From Talaromyces rugulosus (taxonomy: Eukaryota > Ascomycota > Eurotiomycetes > Eurotiales > Trichocomaceae), in the NCBI RefSeq assembly GCF_013368755.1, contig NC_049563.1, positions 2,790,001-2,854,000 on the forward strand: DNA of 64,000 bases, read 5' to 3'. The position numbers and the translations under genes were made by a program. Positions 23,132 through 34,749 of this stretch are shown one piece after another. The notes below the pieces were generated by a model. That model was not told the origin of the DNA, made no database searches, and was given only the letters and a program-made list of their open reading frames with translations. Every line of letters starts with the position of its first letter. Position 1 is the stretch's first letter.

Positions 23132-24257
23132 GGTCTTAACAAGACGATGACAATGACCACACAACGATGGGATCTAGTATGAGGAACCATTAGCCAATAT
23201 ACTGTGTTAAGGGGTGCTAGGATTTCTCCTAAAACCAAACAAATTCTCACAAGTCTAGCAGGTTGGTGTCATTGGCCACGTACACTAATAGTCTAGTGTG
23301 AAGTGTTTTCAAAGAAACCAAGATATACCAAATCAATTTATGCTTCCCGTGGAGAAAGAGTGTCAGCATATGATGCTATTGACCCGCTAATAATCGTATG
23401 GCATATTTATGCCTCAATCAGCATCGTACATATGAAATGAAGCAAGGGTTATTTAGTACCCCGTCCGCTTACAGGCCAGGAGATACTCCTTATATTAAAT
23501 ACGAGACGATACAGCCGTTTTCATACAGTAAAAGTGTTACTTTGTACTGAGCCTGCACTGACAGTCAAATCAGGATTCAGGATGATTCAATTACAATGTG
23601 ATATGTCGACTGGTTTTAATCGACTTCGTAGAACTCAAACACAATATACCACTCATCAATGCACAGAAGAAATAGGATTTCTTGATCTCGTTTCGCCATT
23701 TAAAACGTCAGGTGGAAGAAACTGACATAGATACTGCCGAAACAAAGACACATCCTGCAATGGCTGGCTGTAGGGTATGAGGACGGCACAATGGCGGTCT
23801 GGCAAAATAGACAGGTCGAAAATGGGGACGGCACAATGGCGGTCAAGGCGTAGATCGTACTGCTCTTAATGATAAATTATGAATGAAAGAATTTGGCGAG
23901 TGGGAGAATTGCTGATCTTTTTCTAATTTCCGTTATAGTAGGGACATACTGCTGAAGCTGAACTCTATTCCTACCGCAATATGCTAGCCCTATCACATTT
24001 ATTGTATTGTTCAAAAATTTAAGTTTTGTTAGATTGGGTGAACCCAGCAATGGCCTTTACGTGCACATATGATGGGTACCAGGGAATTCGCAACGTAGAT
24101 GCTGCTTGTATCTTAAGAATTATAGTATAAGAATCGCGTACTCATTGTGGCTTACAGATCTCACGCTTTCTAGTCAATTGAACTCCTCATTCATTAGACT
24201 GCCATTGAACTTCAACCAATTCCGTCTTTTTAGATTTTTATCAAACTGTACACTGTC
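23132..24257. other. Divergent intergenic region, P450 / prenyltransferase
   Basis: This is about 1.1 kb without a gene. It contains a 19-bp direct repeat (separate entry). Short open frames show no domain. Confidence 0.6.
23781..23844 (+). repeat. 19-bp direct repeat, two copies 45 bp apart
   Basis: GGACGGCACAATGGCGGTC occurs at 23781-23799 and identically at 23826-23844. It lies in the intergenic region about 410-480 bp upstream of the prenyltransferase start. It may be a local duplication or a tandem regulator site. Confidence 0.8.
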
Positions 24258-25256
24258 ATGGGAGCCTCGAATGAATATAAACCACCAACTCAAGGCATCT
24301 TCGCTCTTCTACCCTCCTCATTGACTCCGTACGCTGAGCTTATGCGACTGCATCGACTAGCCGGATGTTATTTTTACTACTGCCACTATGTTATCGGGCT
24401 GAGCTTTGCTGCCTGTGTGGCCCCATCCCCTCCGAAACCATGGCTACTCATCGTCCTGGCCTCATACTTCATGGCCTGGGTATTGATTTTGCGTGGGGCT
24501 ATGTGCACTTGGAACGACAATGTTGATCACGACCTTGATCGTCAGGTAGCTCGAACTCGGCTACGACCTATTGCCCGAGGTTCAGTGAGCCCCGTTCAAG
24601 GTCACGTCTTCCTTCTACTGCAGCTCGTCGTCGGCGCCATAATACTTCAAGTTCTGCCCACGCCCTGCCTCTTCTACGCAGCCATCACCACATTAGCAGC
24701 ACTTTTCTATCCGTTTTGCAAACGTGTAACACATTTACCGCAAATATTTCTGGGCCTTGGTTTCGGCCTAGCTATCTTTATGACCGGCGCAGCCCTCAAC
24801 GTGGACTTCATTCTACAGCATTCATCCAATGACGGCGATGGCCATCGCCGTCGACTTGCAGCTCTGTGTCTCTATGCTGCCAACGTCCTATACACCGTTA
24901 TTGTGGATACTCTGTATGCTTATCAAGACATGGAGGATGACATCAAGGCTGGCGTGGGCTCGCTAGCGGTTCGCCTTGGAAGAACTCCGAAATTGGTTTT
25001 TTCGTTCATGGCGGCCGCGCAAGTCGTATTTCTGGTCGTTGTTGGTATTCTCAGCCAGTTTACAGTCATTTACTTTGTGGGATCATGTGGCACAACGGCT
25101 CTTGTTCTGGTTTCCATGGTCTCTCTGGTCAATTTGACCGACCCTGCCAGTTGTGCTTGGTGGTTTGGCCCGGGTTCTTGCATTTTAGGGGCTTCGATGG
25201 CGATAGGCATGATTGGGGAGTATGCTAAACGACAAGTATCAAGTGCGTACTTATGA
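24258..25256 (+). CDS. UbiA-type membrane prenyltransferase (332 aa, intronless)
   Basis: This is an integral membrane enzyme that transfers an isoprenyl group to an aromatic or related acceptor. The first Asp-rich motif is NDNVDHDLDRQVART with RLRPIARG after it. The second is YAYQDMEDDIKAGVGS, continuing LAVRLG. Seven to nine hydrophobic helices are visible. There is no mitochondrial targeting extension, so it is unlikely to be the COQ2 ubiquinone enzyme. It resembles the secondary-metabolism UbiA enzymes that farnesylate or geranylate aromatic precursors in fungal meroterpenoid pathways. Neighbours are two P450s, two acyl/aryl-CoA ligase-like genes and an exporter. The acceptor and prenyl length cannot be read from sequence. 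Confidence 0.93.
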   Translation: MGASNEYKPPTQGIFALLPSSLTPYAELMRLHRLAGCYFYYCHYVIGLSFAACVAPSPPKPWLLIVLASYFMAWVLILRGAMCTWNDNVDHDLDRQVARTRLRPIARGSVSPVQGHVFLLLQLVVGAIILQVLPTPCLFYAAITTLAALFYPFCKRVTHLPQIFLGLGFGLAIFMTGAALNVDFILQHSSNDGDGHRRRLAALCLYAANVLYTVIVDTLYAYQDMEDDIKAGVGSLAVRLGRTPKLVFSFMAAAQVVFLVVVGILSQFTVIYFVGSCGTTALVLVSMVSLVNLTDPASCAWWFGPGSCILGASMAIGMIGEYAKRQVSSAYL

Positions 25257-25738
25257 GTCAATATTGGCGAGTAAGCATGTTTGCCCTGTGTTTCATACCT
25301 CTTCTTTGAGTTCTTCCTATAAGCTCTCTCTCTTAGATAGAAAGAATTCATCGTCCTCATACATCTCTTTATGTGTTGTATTAAATATGTGTGTTCTCAA
25401 AAGAGATAAGTTAACCTGCAGGATATACTACTTAGGGTCTGTTTTCCCTCAAAACTCGGCACCTACCAGTATCAGTCTGAAAAATATGAAACAATTAATG
25501 TAATAACGTAAAGACCCAAGTTACATCCTAATATGCAATTCTGTTGAGATAGCGTACCCACTCGGGTCATGCGCCCTGATAAAATCTGAGCCCTAGTGGC
25601 ATGGAAACAGCATAACGTGCTTCCTCCTCTACCTCTCTCTCGTCCGACCGAATATCAATTTATTGGCATACATTTCTCTTCTTCTCCCCTCTAGAAATTT
25701 CCATATCGCTGTCTTTCCGCTTGCCTCAAAGCATGTAT
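25257..25738. other. Convergent intergenic region
   Basis: This is about 480 bp between the 3' ends of the prenyltransferase and the second P450. Nothing else is seen. Confidence 0.6.
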
Positions 25739-27491
25739 TTAACAGTCTGATGTTTTCTCTCCTTGCTCCTGTGCCAGTCTAACCTTGACTCTCAGCGGGC
25801 ACCGATCCCAGACAATGTAGGTGCGTTGCGCTTCCCACTCCTCGTGGTTAGTGAGAAGTTCCATATCGAATTTCCACAACAAACGCGCAAATATCATACG
25901 GAGCTCAACCTTGGCAAAGCTAGACCAGATTTAATAAGTGGAAAAGTAGTCATCAAACTACAGGTTGTACGTACCTCATCCCAAGACAGTTCCGCGGGCC
26001 CACATTAAACGGCTGAAACGCGGCTTTATTGTCATCCTTGAACTGCCGATTCTCTCCTTCCAGCCATCTTTCTGGCAGGAACTCCTCTGGGCGGGTGAAA
26101 TTCAGCTCTGACCGATATGACGACCACTGGTGCACTCCGACTTTGGTTCCATTAGGAACCCAGTTTCCATCGATGAAGCAGCCGTGACTTATGCGTGGAA
26201 GGCTCGATGGGATTGCTGGCCAGATTCGCATTGTTTCTTGTAGTACGGCAATCATGTACTTGCAGTTGTTGACCGCTATGATGTTGATGTCCTCTTCTCT
26301 TGCGAAACTCGCTCTCACCTCTTCTTTCAACCGGGCGTATATCTGTGGGTGGGAAAGAACATAGTAATTGGCGGATGTCAGGACACTGGCAGTAGTTTCG
26401 GATCCGGCAATCATGAGTGATCCCACCGTTGAGCGAAGCTGCCCTATTGAGAAGCCTTGGGGTCCACCTAAATGAGGCATTACGAGAGTGAGGAGATCAG
26501 GTTGCTTGTCATCAGCACTCGAATCGAGACGGCGGTCCAATGCAGCGATGTTGCTCTGGTGGAATTTCACTGTAGCACTCGGGAATAACACCGGGAATAG
26601 CGAACTGATTGTGGTCACGAAGAAAGAGACCTGTTATATCTATCAATGAATGCCTTGTTTGCTTACTGAAGAGCCGGCTGACTTACATATTTAGTGACAA
26701 CGCGGGAAGCAATGCGTGCTTTTACCATGGGCATAACGAAACCAATCCAGTCGGTCTCCTGCTCAAGCGTGTTGGCGCTCTCTCCAAAGGTCAGATCAGT
26801 TATGATATCATAGGTTGTAGCGTTCAACAGGAGTGACATATTGGCCTCCCTAGTTCCTGGACCCTCTTTCTGAGTATCAAGGACCCGCTCCCTGAGCCTT
26901 ACCACCAGTTGGCTGATATGTCGTGTCAAAAGATTCTCTTGCGCCCTGACACTTCTCTCACTGAAGCCTGAAACCAGCTCGCGCCTCATCCGGGCATGGT
27001 CCGTATCACTAGGGGTGTTGGCCATCCCGTTCACACCCCCTGCAGGGCTCGCAGTAATTTCAGGGTGCTTCTTCAGCTGAGGATTCCTGCAAGCGTATAT
27101 ATCATCCCACGCCTGGGCGCTGATGTACGAGAGCTGGTCTGGTGACACTCGGACTACTGGTCCATAGCGGCGATGAAACTCGGCATGCCAGAGATGGGTT
27201 GTTCCCTTCATAAGAGCAATTTTGTAAGGAATAAAAGTTGAGGTCCAGATAATTGGGCCAGGGTAACGAGCCAGTGGATGGAAAAGTGTGTTGTAAATGG
27301 ATCGTAGAATCGTGAGGAGGAAAATCTAGTTAATTGCGACTAATGAGCTTTGATGGCAACACTATTAATCGAATCGAATCGCTTTCACTTACACTTCCTA
27401 GAAGCACAAAGCCCGTGAACCCCCAGGAAAGACCGAAAAAACTCACAAATGTTTCTTCAAGAGACTTCATATCGAACGTCCAAGAAGCCAT
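25739..27491 (-). CDS. Cytochrome P450 monooxygenase (524 aa)
   Basis: This is an ER-bound haem monooxygenase of the fungal secondary-metabolism type (isotrichodermin C-15 hydroxylase-like). Exons on the minus strand are 27491-27393, 27325-26687, 26630-25975 and 25919-25739. An N-terminal hydrophobic anchor is followed by LFHPLARYPGP, the WDDIYACR segment, the I-helix MIAGSETTASVL, the K-helix ETMRIWP, a PERW motif and the haem loop FNVGPRNCLGM. The last intron falls right after the haem Cys region, and exon 4 supplies SFAKVELRMIFARLLW and the tail. An in-frame ATG six bases upstream (27497) is an alternative start. It is divergent from the first ligase gene and likely oxidises the prenylated product. 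Confidence 0.9.
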
Positions 27492-27994
27492 TGTCATGCT
27501 GGTTTTATTTAGTCCGGGGGTTGCGTTGATGGAAAACTTCTAATTTGAGCACGGGCTAGAATGTGACCTGGCAAGTCTGACACGTGCTTTATAGTCGAAT
27601 AAGCTGAACACCTTATTTCGAAAAATTACAGTCGTAATATGTTTTTTTGAAAGGACCCATTCTTGATCACATTTTTCATGGAGTCAAAGCGTTTCTTTTT
27701 GCTGTGGGTCCATACAATTGTGACTGATCACATAGATCTTCTCTGACAATACACAGTACATCGTTCTGGTTCCTGTATGCAGCATGGTATTGTGTAATAC
27801 CTTATCCTTTTGTGAGCTGTGTACAACCTACCAGGAGTCGGCTGCAATGTACTTAATAGGAAGAGATTATCCCTCAGGTTTGCTGTGTGTGCCACGAATC
27901 GATACGTTACCGGTGAAAGACTCCTCAAGCCTATTTAATCTCTGATTATTGGCCGTCAGTCAATATATCGAATTGTGCACCAAAACTCATTAGG
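27492..27994. other. Divergent promoter region, P450 / ligase 1
   Basis: This is about 500 bp of non-coding DNA between divergent start codons. The CGGCTTCTT element of the neighbouring cluster is not found here. Confidence 0.6.
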
Positions 27995-29952
27995 ATGTCT
28001 GACCACTCGCAAAGCACCGTCATTCCCAACGAGCCAATTTTCAAATTGTTGCTAGAAGCTGCGCGGGAGAACCGACATGTCGCAGTTTCCGATTCTATTC
28101 GGGGAGTGAATGCCAGCTATGCTCAGCTCCTGGTCGATATTTGCACCATGCACGAGGAGATTAGAAAGCGGATCCCACAGTCCATGTTTGACGCAAGAGG
28201 ACTGATGCCACTCGAAACAACGTGTATTTTCATCCTTGGTCCAGCGAGCTATGTTTTTATTTTGGCTTCCTTCACAGCTCTCTCTCTAGGCGGTGCAATT
28301 TGTCCACTGGGTAGGTCCAACAAAGGAGCGCTGTCTACTACTAGCATTAACGCATCTCCGTGTGTACAGGTACGGGAGCAAGTCCGTCAGATGCGTACCG
28401 ACTCTTACAAAAAACGCAATCTTCAATAATCTTAGCAGACCCACTTTACCTAAATCATGCTCTAGAGATCAAAAAATACGCCGATGGGAAAGGGACTGAT
28501 CTCTATGTAGTACCGACCACCTTCAATATTGCCTCCTCAGAAAGTCCTTTGAACTTCAATGTCGAGATCAATCAGGACTTGGTGCTCGAACAGACTCGGC
28601 CTGGGTTATTTATCTCTACTTCTGGCACAACAGGGCCCCCTAAGCTGGTCATACATGGACGAGGTGTCTTTGTACCTAGCGCAGGTTACCAGAGTGGTGA
28701 TGTCTTTTTGTGTCATCGCTCTCCAGTATGGTTTGGTGGGTTAAGGCCGCTCATCTCCGTTGTTCTCGCTCGGGCAAAGCTGAGAATCGTGGCAAGAGAT
28801 GCGTCCGTTATTTGGGAATCCCTTCGCAGTGACCAAATTACTTTCCTCAGTACAGTCCCGGCCGTTTGGACACAACTTATGGAATACTATCAGAGTCATA
28901 TCAGCAAGTTAGCGCGTGAACAAGCGGAAACCTACCGGCAAGGAGTTCAAAAATTGCGCAGGGCTATTGTCAGCTCAAGCTCGCTGCTGCCGTCTGTTCA
29001 GACATTTTGGGTAGACAAGATGCAAAGGCCACTGATGGTCGTTTATGGGGCAACAGAGCTAGGTGGTGCCGCACTTGTGAGGGCTTCAGCTCCGTTCCCA
29101 GACGAAGCGGTGAGCTGCAGTTCTTTTCCTTGTGTTATTGTGGTGATATACTAATGATCTATTGTGGTAGCGCCGCATTGGGAAGCCGTCGCCTGGGGTT
29201 TTAGTGAAGTTGTCGGAAGGAGACCATGGCCAGCTGCTAATCAAGAGTCCATTGGCTTTTCTACGGTATGCTTCGAGGGGATGCCGCATACTCAAAGATT
29301 AAATTAACTTCGCTAGATATCATGGGAATCCAGAAGCAACAAAAAATGCTTTTGACAAGGACGGTTACTACAAATCCGACGACTTTGCGCATCGGGAGGG
29401 GGATGAATACATACTCGACGGTAGGATGATTGACTGTAAGTGATGGTAGTGCACGTGATAGTTTTTTTTTTTTTTTTTTTTTCATTCTCAACCTATAGGT
29501 ACAAAGATGAGTGAGGACCTGACAGACATGACTATACAGATATACGATACTACGGGTATAAGGTAATGACCCACGAAGTTGAAGCCCCCATGACTGTCCT
29601 CCCGTATATTTCCGAAGCATGCGTTCTAGCAGTTCCCGTCGCCAATAATGCGTTTACCACAGAAAGAGTTGGAGCTCTTGTGCGCCTTCAATCTTCTCAT
29701 CTGATACCGCGCAATTCCCCGTGTTGGGATTGTCGTTCGACACTGGAAAGGTTGAGAACAGACCTCTCTAGAGATTTGGCATTCCATATGCTTCCCACCG
29801 TGGTTCACCTGCTCCATGATGGTGAGCAGATCCCGAGGACAGTGTCTGAGAAGGTCAATAGACGAGAGGTTGTGGAGAAATACTTCAAGCCAGGAAGCTT
29901 TAACCTACTGCAGGACGTAAAGGTGTGGGATCTCAAGTGCCAGAATTCTTAG
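27995..29952 (+). CDS. AMP-binding acyl/aryl-CoA ligase-like enzyme, copy 1 (559 aa)
   Basis: This is a class I adenylate-forming enzyme that activates a carboxylic acid as acyl-AMP, usually then as the CoA thioester. Exons are 27995-28307, 28370-29109, 29171-29265, 29317-29435 and 29540-29952. The P-loop is STSGTTGPPK, the A5 motif is VYGATELGG, and the hinge region is YILDGRMIDYIRYYGYKV. The catalytic Lys is present near the C terminus in RTVSEKVNRREVV. The usual TGD motif reads SDD in YYKSDDFAHREGD, an unusual change at an ATP-contacting site. Intron 4 (104 bp) contains a 21-T run at 29462-29482. It is a paralog of the gene at 32745 with the same intron phases. Confidence 0.88.
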
Positions 29953-30154
29953 ATTCCTATGGTTGGGGAACGTTCTGCATTGTGTCCTATAAATAAATAG
30001 CTTTAGGGCTATTGGAATTCAAACAAAACCTCCTCAGTAAACAAGTCTTTTACAGCAAAAAGTGTGATCTTTGTGCATTATGTATATGAGCCGCTGAGTA
30101 AAATAGTTTCAAAATCAACTCTCTAGATTCGTGGTACTAAAGTAAACCCAGCTC
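29953..30154. other. Convergent 3' region
   Basis: This is about 200 bp between ligase 1 and the MFS gene. Only 3' untranslated sequence is expected. Confidence 0.5.
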
Positions 30155-31767
30155 CTATTCTCTACCACCGTGCTGTCTCCATTCCTGTCCTTTAAAATAC
30201 ACAACCCACAGCATTGATGATGACATAGACCATAAACCTGCAATGATCGTTCCTAGCCAGCCAAATCCAATAGTTTGAATAAGGAGCGGTACGATGGCAA
30301 CAACCCCAGCCCCAGGAAGGAATCCACATAACGACATGGCTGCTCGTGCCATCCCTGGCCGGGTTGCGTTAAGATCCATGATCAATGCCGCGGTCATGTT
30401 GGTTACACCGGCGGCTGCGTTCCCCAGAAAGAATAGCATGATTAGAGGTCCCGACGGATGGACGTTGTACGCCAACACCCAGCTGTACCCCAGAAGAAAC
30501 AGCGACGCGCAGTATATTGCTGGCAAGGCTATTTTCAATCGAACCTTCTCCAGTGGCATCAGAGAAAGCTGTTCCTTCGATTGCTGATTTCGTTCGATAT
30601 TCACGCCCATCTGGCGACCATGGCGTCTGAAGTTCCAGTCTGCTAGTAATCCCACAGTCCAGCGAGCTGTTATGCTGCCAACAGCGTATGGGACATAGCA
30701 TAGGCCAGTTTCCAAGGTGTTGAATTGGTATTTCTCTTCCATAAGCATCGGAATACTGATCATCACAGCCGCGATGCCCCACTTCATGAGAGAGATGAAC
30801 AAGATCAGTTGTCCAATCTGCTTATCAAGCAAAATCTTGAGACTGTCAAGGATACTAGGCCTCTTAGAGAACCTTGTTCGCGTCTCCACTTCCGGGGGGT
30901 ATGTTTGTTGTGGGCGTAGGAGCGGCTGGTTCCACGGCTGAGGAGGGAGACTGCCATTCCCGACGACTGCGCGGCAGGTTTCAGGTTGGAATATGATAAT
31001 AATAACGGCCATTATGCCTGCCAATATGGCAAGAAACCAAAATATGCTTCGCCAGCCAAGAAAATGGGTCAGTACTCCACCTAGAACTGGGCCTATAGAG
31101 GCTCCAATAGTGGTACCGATGGAGGTATAGGCCATATATTTCCCACGTTCGGATCGGGTGATAACATCCACGACGGTACCCCCAGTGACTGAGGCAACGC
31201 CGCTGCTGCCAAGGCTCTGTAAACATCGCAACGTCATCAGAGCGACGAAGTTAGTTTGACACGCAAGTCCCACGTTCACGCCAATTGAGGCAAGCAGGCA
31301 GATTAAAAAGACGGGCCGACGCCCGTATTGGTCTGAGAGGTTCCCGGTCAATAACGGAGTGAGACCCTGTGCGAGCTATTCGACGATTAGCGTTTCATTT
31401 TACTTGGCTCGGTGATACAGGCTCGTCGTACCATATAAGAGGTAACAGTCAGATTAATCTTAGCTTTGGACACATGCAAGGCCTCCGACAAAGGAATCAT
31501 GGCTGGGTAATAGAGTCCTCCCGCAAAAAATGCGATCATTCTCATGGATGAAGCAGTGATGATCGTGAAGATCTTCTTTTTCTCGCTCATTACTGTATAC
31601 ACCCGCATTGGCTCACTTGCTAAACAAGAAGCCATGCCATTTGTTTCAACTGCCGCATCATGGGTAGTAGATGCATTGGTGTCCAACCCAGCACAATTGC
31701 TTGTCTTTGTCTGTGGGAACATAATATTGCAACGTATCATTTGCTGGTGTGTGGGCCCAGTTGCCAC
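30155..31767 (-). CDS. MFS exporter, DHA1/QDR-like (about 518 aa)
   Basis: This is a multidrug-type major facilitator antiporter of the plasma membrane. Exons on the minus strand are 31767-31432 and 31375-30155. The join gives LTVTSYMLAQGLTPLL, then GNLSDQYGRRP (loop 2-3 motif). The DHA1 motif C region follows as SIGTTIGASIGPVLGG and FLGWRSIFWFLA. Twelve hydrophobic segments are expected. The central loop is long and polar, with LPPQPWNQP. Several in-frame Met codons lie near the start, so the N terminus is uncertain. It sits between the two ligase paralogs, so it probably exports the cluster product. Confidence 0.85.
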
Positions 31768-32744
31768 TTAATTCGGTGAGTATTGCAGAGATACACACCT
31801 ATACGGTAGTCATTGGGGGATTGATGTCCTCTTACCATCTCATGTGTTGACAAAACTGATCGCTGTCTCGTGCTTATATGGGTCACAAACAAGGGATGAG
31901 AAGTAAAATAATGTAGATCACAAGCAAGGGGTGGGATGATATCCCAGGCCAAATGGCAAAAGGTAATCCCTATTGAAGAAGCTTTATCATAGACTGAATC
32001 AGGCGCCATCTACTTTGTCTAGATAAAACTGCCATTTCATATGAGCACTATCCGTAACCACCTATCACACCACACTTACTCTGATTGTGCTTTCCCGAAG
32101 AATATAAAGCTGTCAAGGAGACCCCAAAGGAGGTGTAAACGGTGGTAATTGTTCCCATTTTACATACCAGTTCTGCTTCAGCCTTTAAAGTAAAGTCAGG
32201 GAAAAGTAATATATGCAAATATTATCCGTTCGTGGTGTATTGTATAAGCTAATCTATCTATCAGAATGGGCTGCAAGGGATAATGGCCACCCATAAAACA
32301 GCAGGCGTTTTGGTCACACTTATCAGGGGAAAAGAAAAAAGAAAAAAGAAAAAAAAGGAAAAAGGAAAAAGATATGGAAATGAGAACAAAAGTGCTAATA
32401 TCATGCCGATCAATCGGCCTAACTCAAGGTTCCGCTGGTGACGGCGTTCTTGACTCGTACAAAAGTGGTTAATGAGCAACACATGTTAGAAGGCAATGAT
32501 AGTATTACTGTGTAACGCATTGAATTGAATTAAGAGGGCATAACAATTCTCGTAGGGACCTCGATTGTCCTGATTAATTGTCTATTTAAAGCTCTTTCAA
32601 TGGGTATACTGTATATGATGGGGGAATTGCTTACTGCATGAACCAGCGGTGTATCGGGTCCCTCCTTGGAGTTCCCCTTTTCCATAGTGTACATGAGTCT
32701 TTCTCTTAACCAACCCACTTGACTATCCCTCTCGCTCCAAAATC
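31768..32744. other. Divergent intergenic region, exporter / ligase 2
   Basis: This is about 0.98 kb without a gene. It includes an A/G-rich tract at about 32330-32372. Confidence 0.6.
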
Positions 32745-34749
32745 ATGGAGATTAAAAACACAAAATTGCCAAACGAGCCTGCATTCGTTCATCTTCTCAA
32801 AGTCGCTCGGGAAGTTAAAGATGTCATCTTCTATGATCCAACTCATGGAGTCGAGTCGGACTTCGATCAGCTTCTTACCGACATAGTGCGAACCCGAAAC
32901 TTACTACTAGAATCTATTCCAAACTTGATGTTTGATCAGAGACACATCCTTCGGGACCAAAACCCATATATCTTTCTTTTGACAGATATGAAGTACGACT
33001 ATACCGTCGGCGCTCTTGCTATCCTCTCTATCGGGGGTGCATTCATACCATTGCGTACGTTATTTTGAAAAGACTACTAATGCAGTGAGTTGCTAAGTTC
33101 AGGATATCGACAGCAAACGATGTTATGCCGGAGGAGGTATTAGAGCACATCCGTCGCAGCAAATCCAAAGTCATCCTTGGCAGCGACACTTGCATGTCAC
33201 TTGTAGAAAACATTCAGAGACATGGATGCCTTCATGACTTGCAGGTGATTTCGTCTCCGATTTGCGTCAAAATTTCCCCCATATTGGACGGAGGTGCAAC
33301 CTCTATTGGGATTGATGAAAAAGCAATAGTCCCCCTAGAGCGCCCAAGCATGGTACTATTCACATCGGGCACCAGCGGGCCACCAAAAGGTGTTGTGCAT
33401 ACTCGAAAGCTGTTCAATGGCTTCCCTTCTCTCATTGGTCCTGGGGACGTCGTTCTACATCATCAGCACCCAAGTTGGGTTGCCGGTGCATTACCCTTAA
33501 TTAGACATCCCTTATCAGGGGCACGACTAGAGGTTATATCTTCTGATCCGGCAGTAATATGGAAACGCCTTCACCAAGGGGGGGTAACCATTCTGACAGG
33601 TAACCCACGTATTTGGAATGGTCTAATGAGATACTTCAAACATCACCTCTGCTCTTTACCATCCAAAGAATTGAATCAGTACATCGCCGCAGCTCAAAAA
33701 ATCCGACTAGCACAAAGTGGCGGGATGGTACCCTCTTCTTCGTTGATGAAGTTTTGGCGAGAGGAAATCGATCTAGCTCTAAGGAACTCCTATGGAGCAA
33801 CAGAGCTCGGAGGACGAGGGCTGTGTACGTCGCCTGACACGGACGTGGGACTTCAGGTGTGTCCCTTGAGACTTAGAGCCCCTTTGTGAACTCGATATTC
33901 CCAATCCCTTCACTTGCTTCTTTTCTTCAACTCCCTCCATTTACTTACTCCATATAACAGTTCTGCATCGGGCGGCCTCGCCGAACTGTAGAAGTTAAGC
34001 TGTCGGATGGAGATCATGGAGAGATCCTAATTAAAAACCCCGTTATGTTCTCTCAGTAAGTTATTTCGTTGTCCATCCTCGTGCATTATGAGTTGGCTAA
34101 TTACTAGATCATACTAGTTACCTGGGTGACGAATCTGCAACTCAAGCTGCGTTCACCGAAGACAGATTCTTTCGAACGGGGGACATCGCTCGTAAAGTCG
34201 GGGAAGATTATGTTCTCGAGGGACGGGGGGAAAGAGACAGTATGATCTGACGCTCGGCTCTTTGCCCCATCTCAAGCAATTATACTAACACTGTACTCTT
34301 TGTCAGTCATAAAAAATGGCACTTATAAAGTTTCTCTGCTGGAGGTAGAGCAGCAGCTGCTCAATCTTCCCTTTATCCAAGAAGGGTGCATCGTGTCTGT
34401 GTTGGATTCCCACAATGTTTCCCGAGTGGCCGCTCTCGTGCGCTTCGAAAAGCCCAACAAATGCCGTGAAATTGAACTCCATCGCCCGGATGAGCCATCG
34501 CTGGACTTCATCAGAGACCATCTGGCGATCAATCTCCCAGTTTATATGTTGCCGACTGCTTTGCGAATCTTACGTGAGGGAGAGTACATACCACAAACTG
34601 CAAGTCACAAAGTCATCAAAGCTCAGGCTGTACAGCAATACTTCCAGCTCTCGGATGATTCCGAGCTTTTTGGTAGCGTTGAACTGTGTGATATCGACGC
34701 ATGCAAACCTACAGTAAGATCCCGGGCTTGGGATGCAGCCGGCAAGTAG
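32745..34749 (+). CDS. AMP-binding acyl/aryl-CoA ligase-like enzyme, copy 2 (570 aa)
   Basis: This is an adenylate-forming ligase paralogous to the gene at 27995. Exons are 32745-33054, 33114-33856, 33961-34055, 34118-34239 and 34307-34749. Exons 1 plus 2 total 1053 nt in both paralogs, exon 3 is 95 nt in both, and all four intron phases (1,0,2,1) agree. The P-loop is LFTSGTSGPPKGVVH, A5 is SYGATELGG, and the canonical ATP-contact motif FRTGD is intact, unlike copy 1. The hinge gives VLEGRGERDIIKNGTYKV. The catalytic Lys lies in QTASHKVIKAQ. The N-terminal acceptor of exon 2 (33113/33114) was chosen by phase. The acid substrate is unknown. Confidence 0.87.

Noticed and set aside
24258..25256. 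Idea that the UbiA gene is COQ2 (ubiquinone synthesis)
   Set aside because: It lacks a mitochondrial presequence and sits among P450s, ligases and an exporter, not in a primary-metabolism context.
21547..34749. Idea that this is a pyripyropene- or fumagillin-type cluster
   Set aside because: No polyketide synthase, terpene cyclase or flavin monooxygenase is present in the window; only single gene types overlap.
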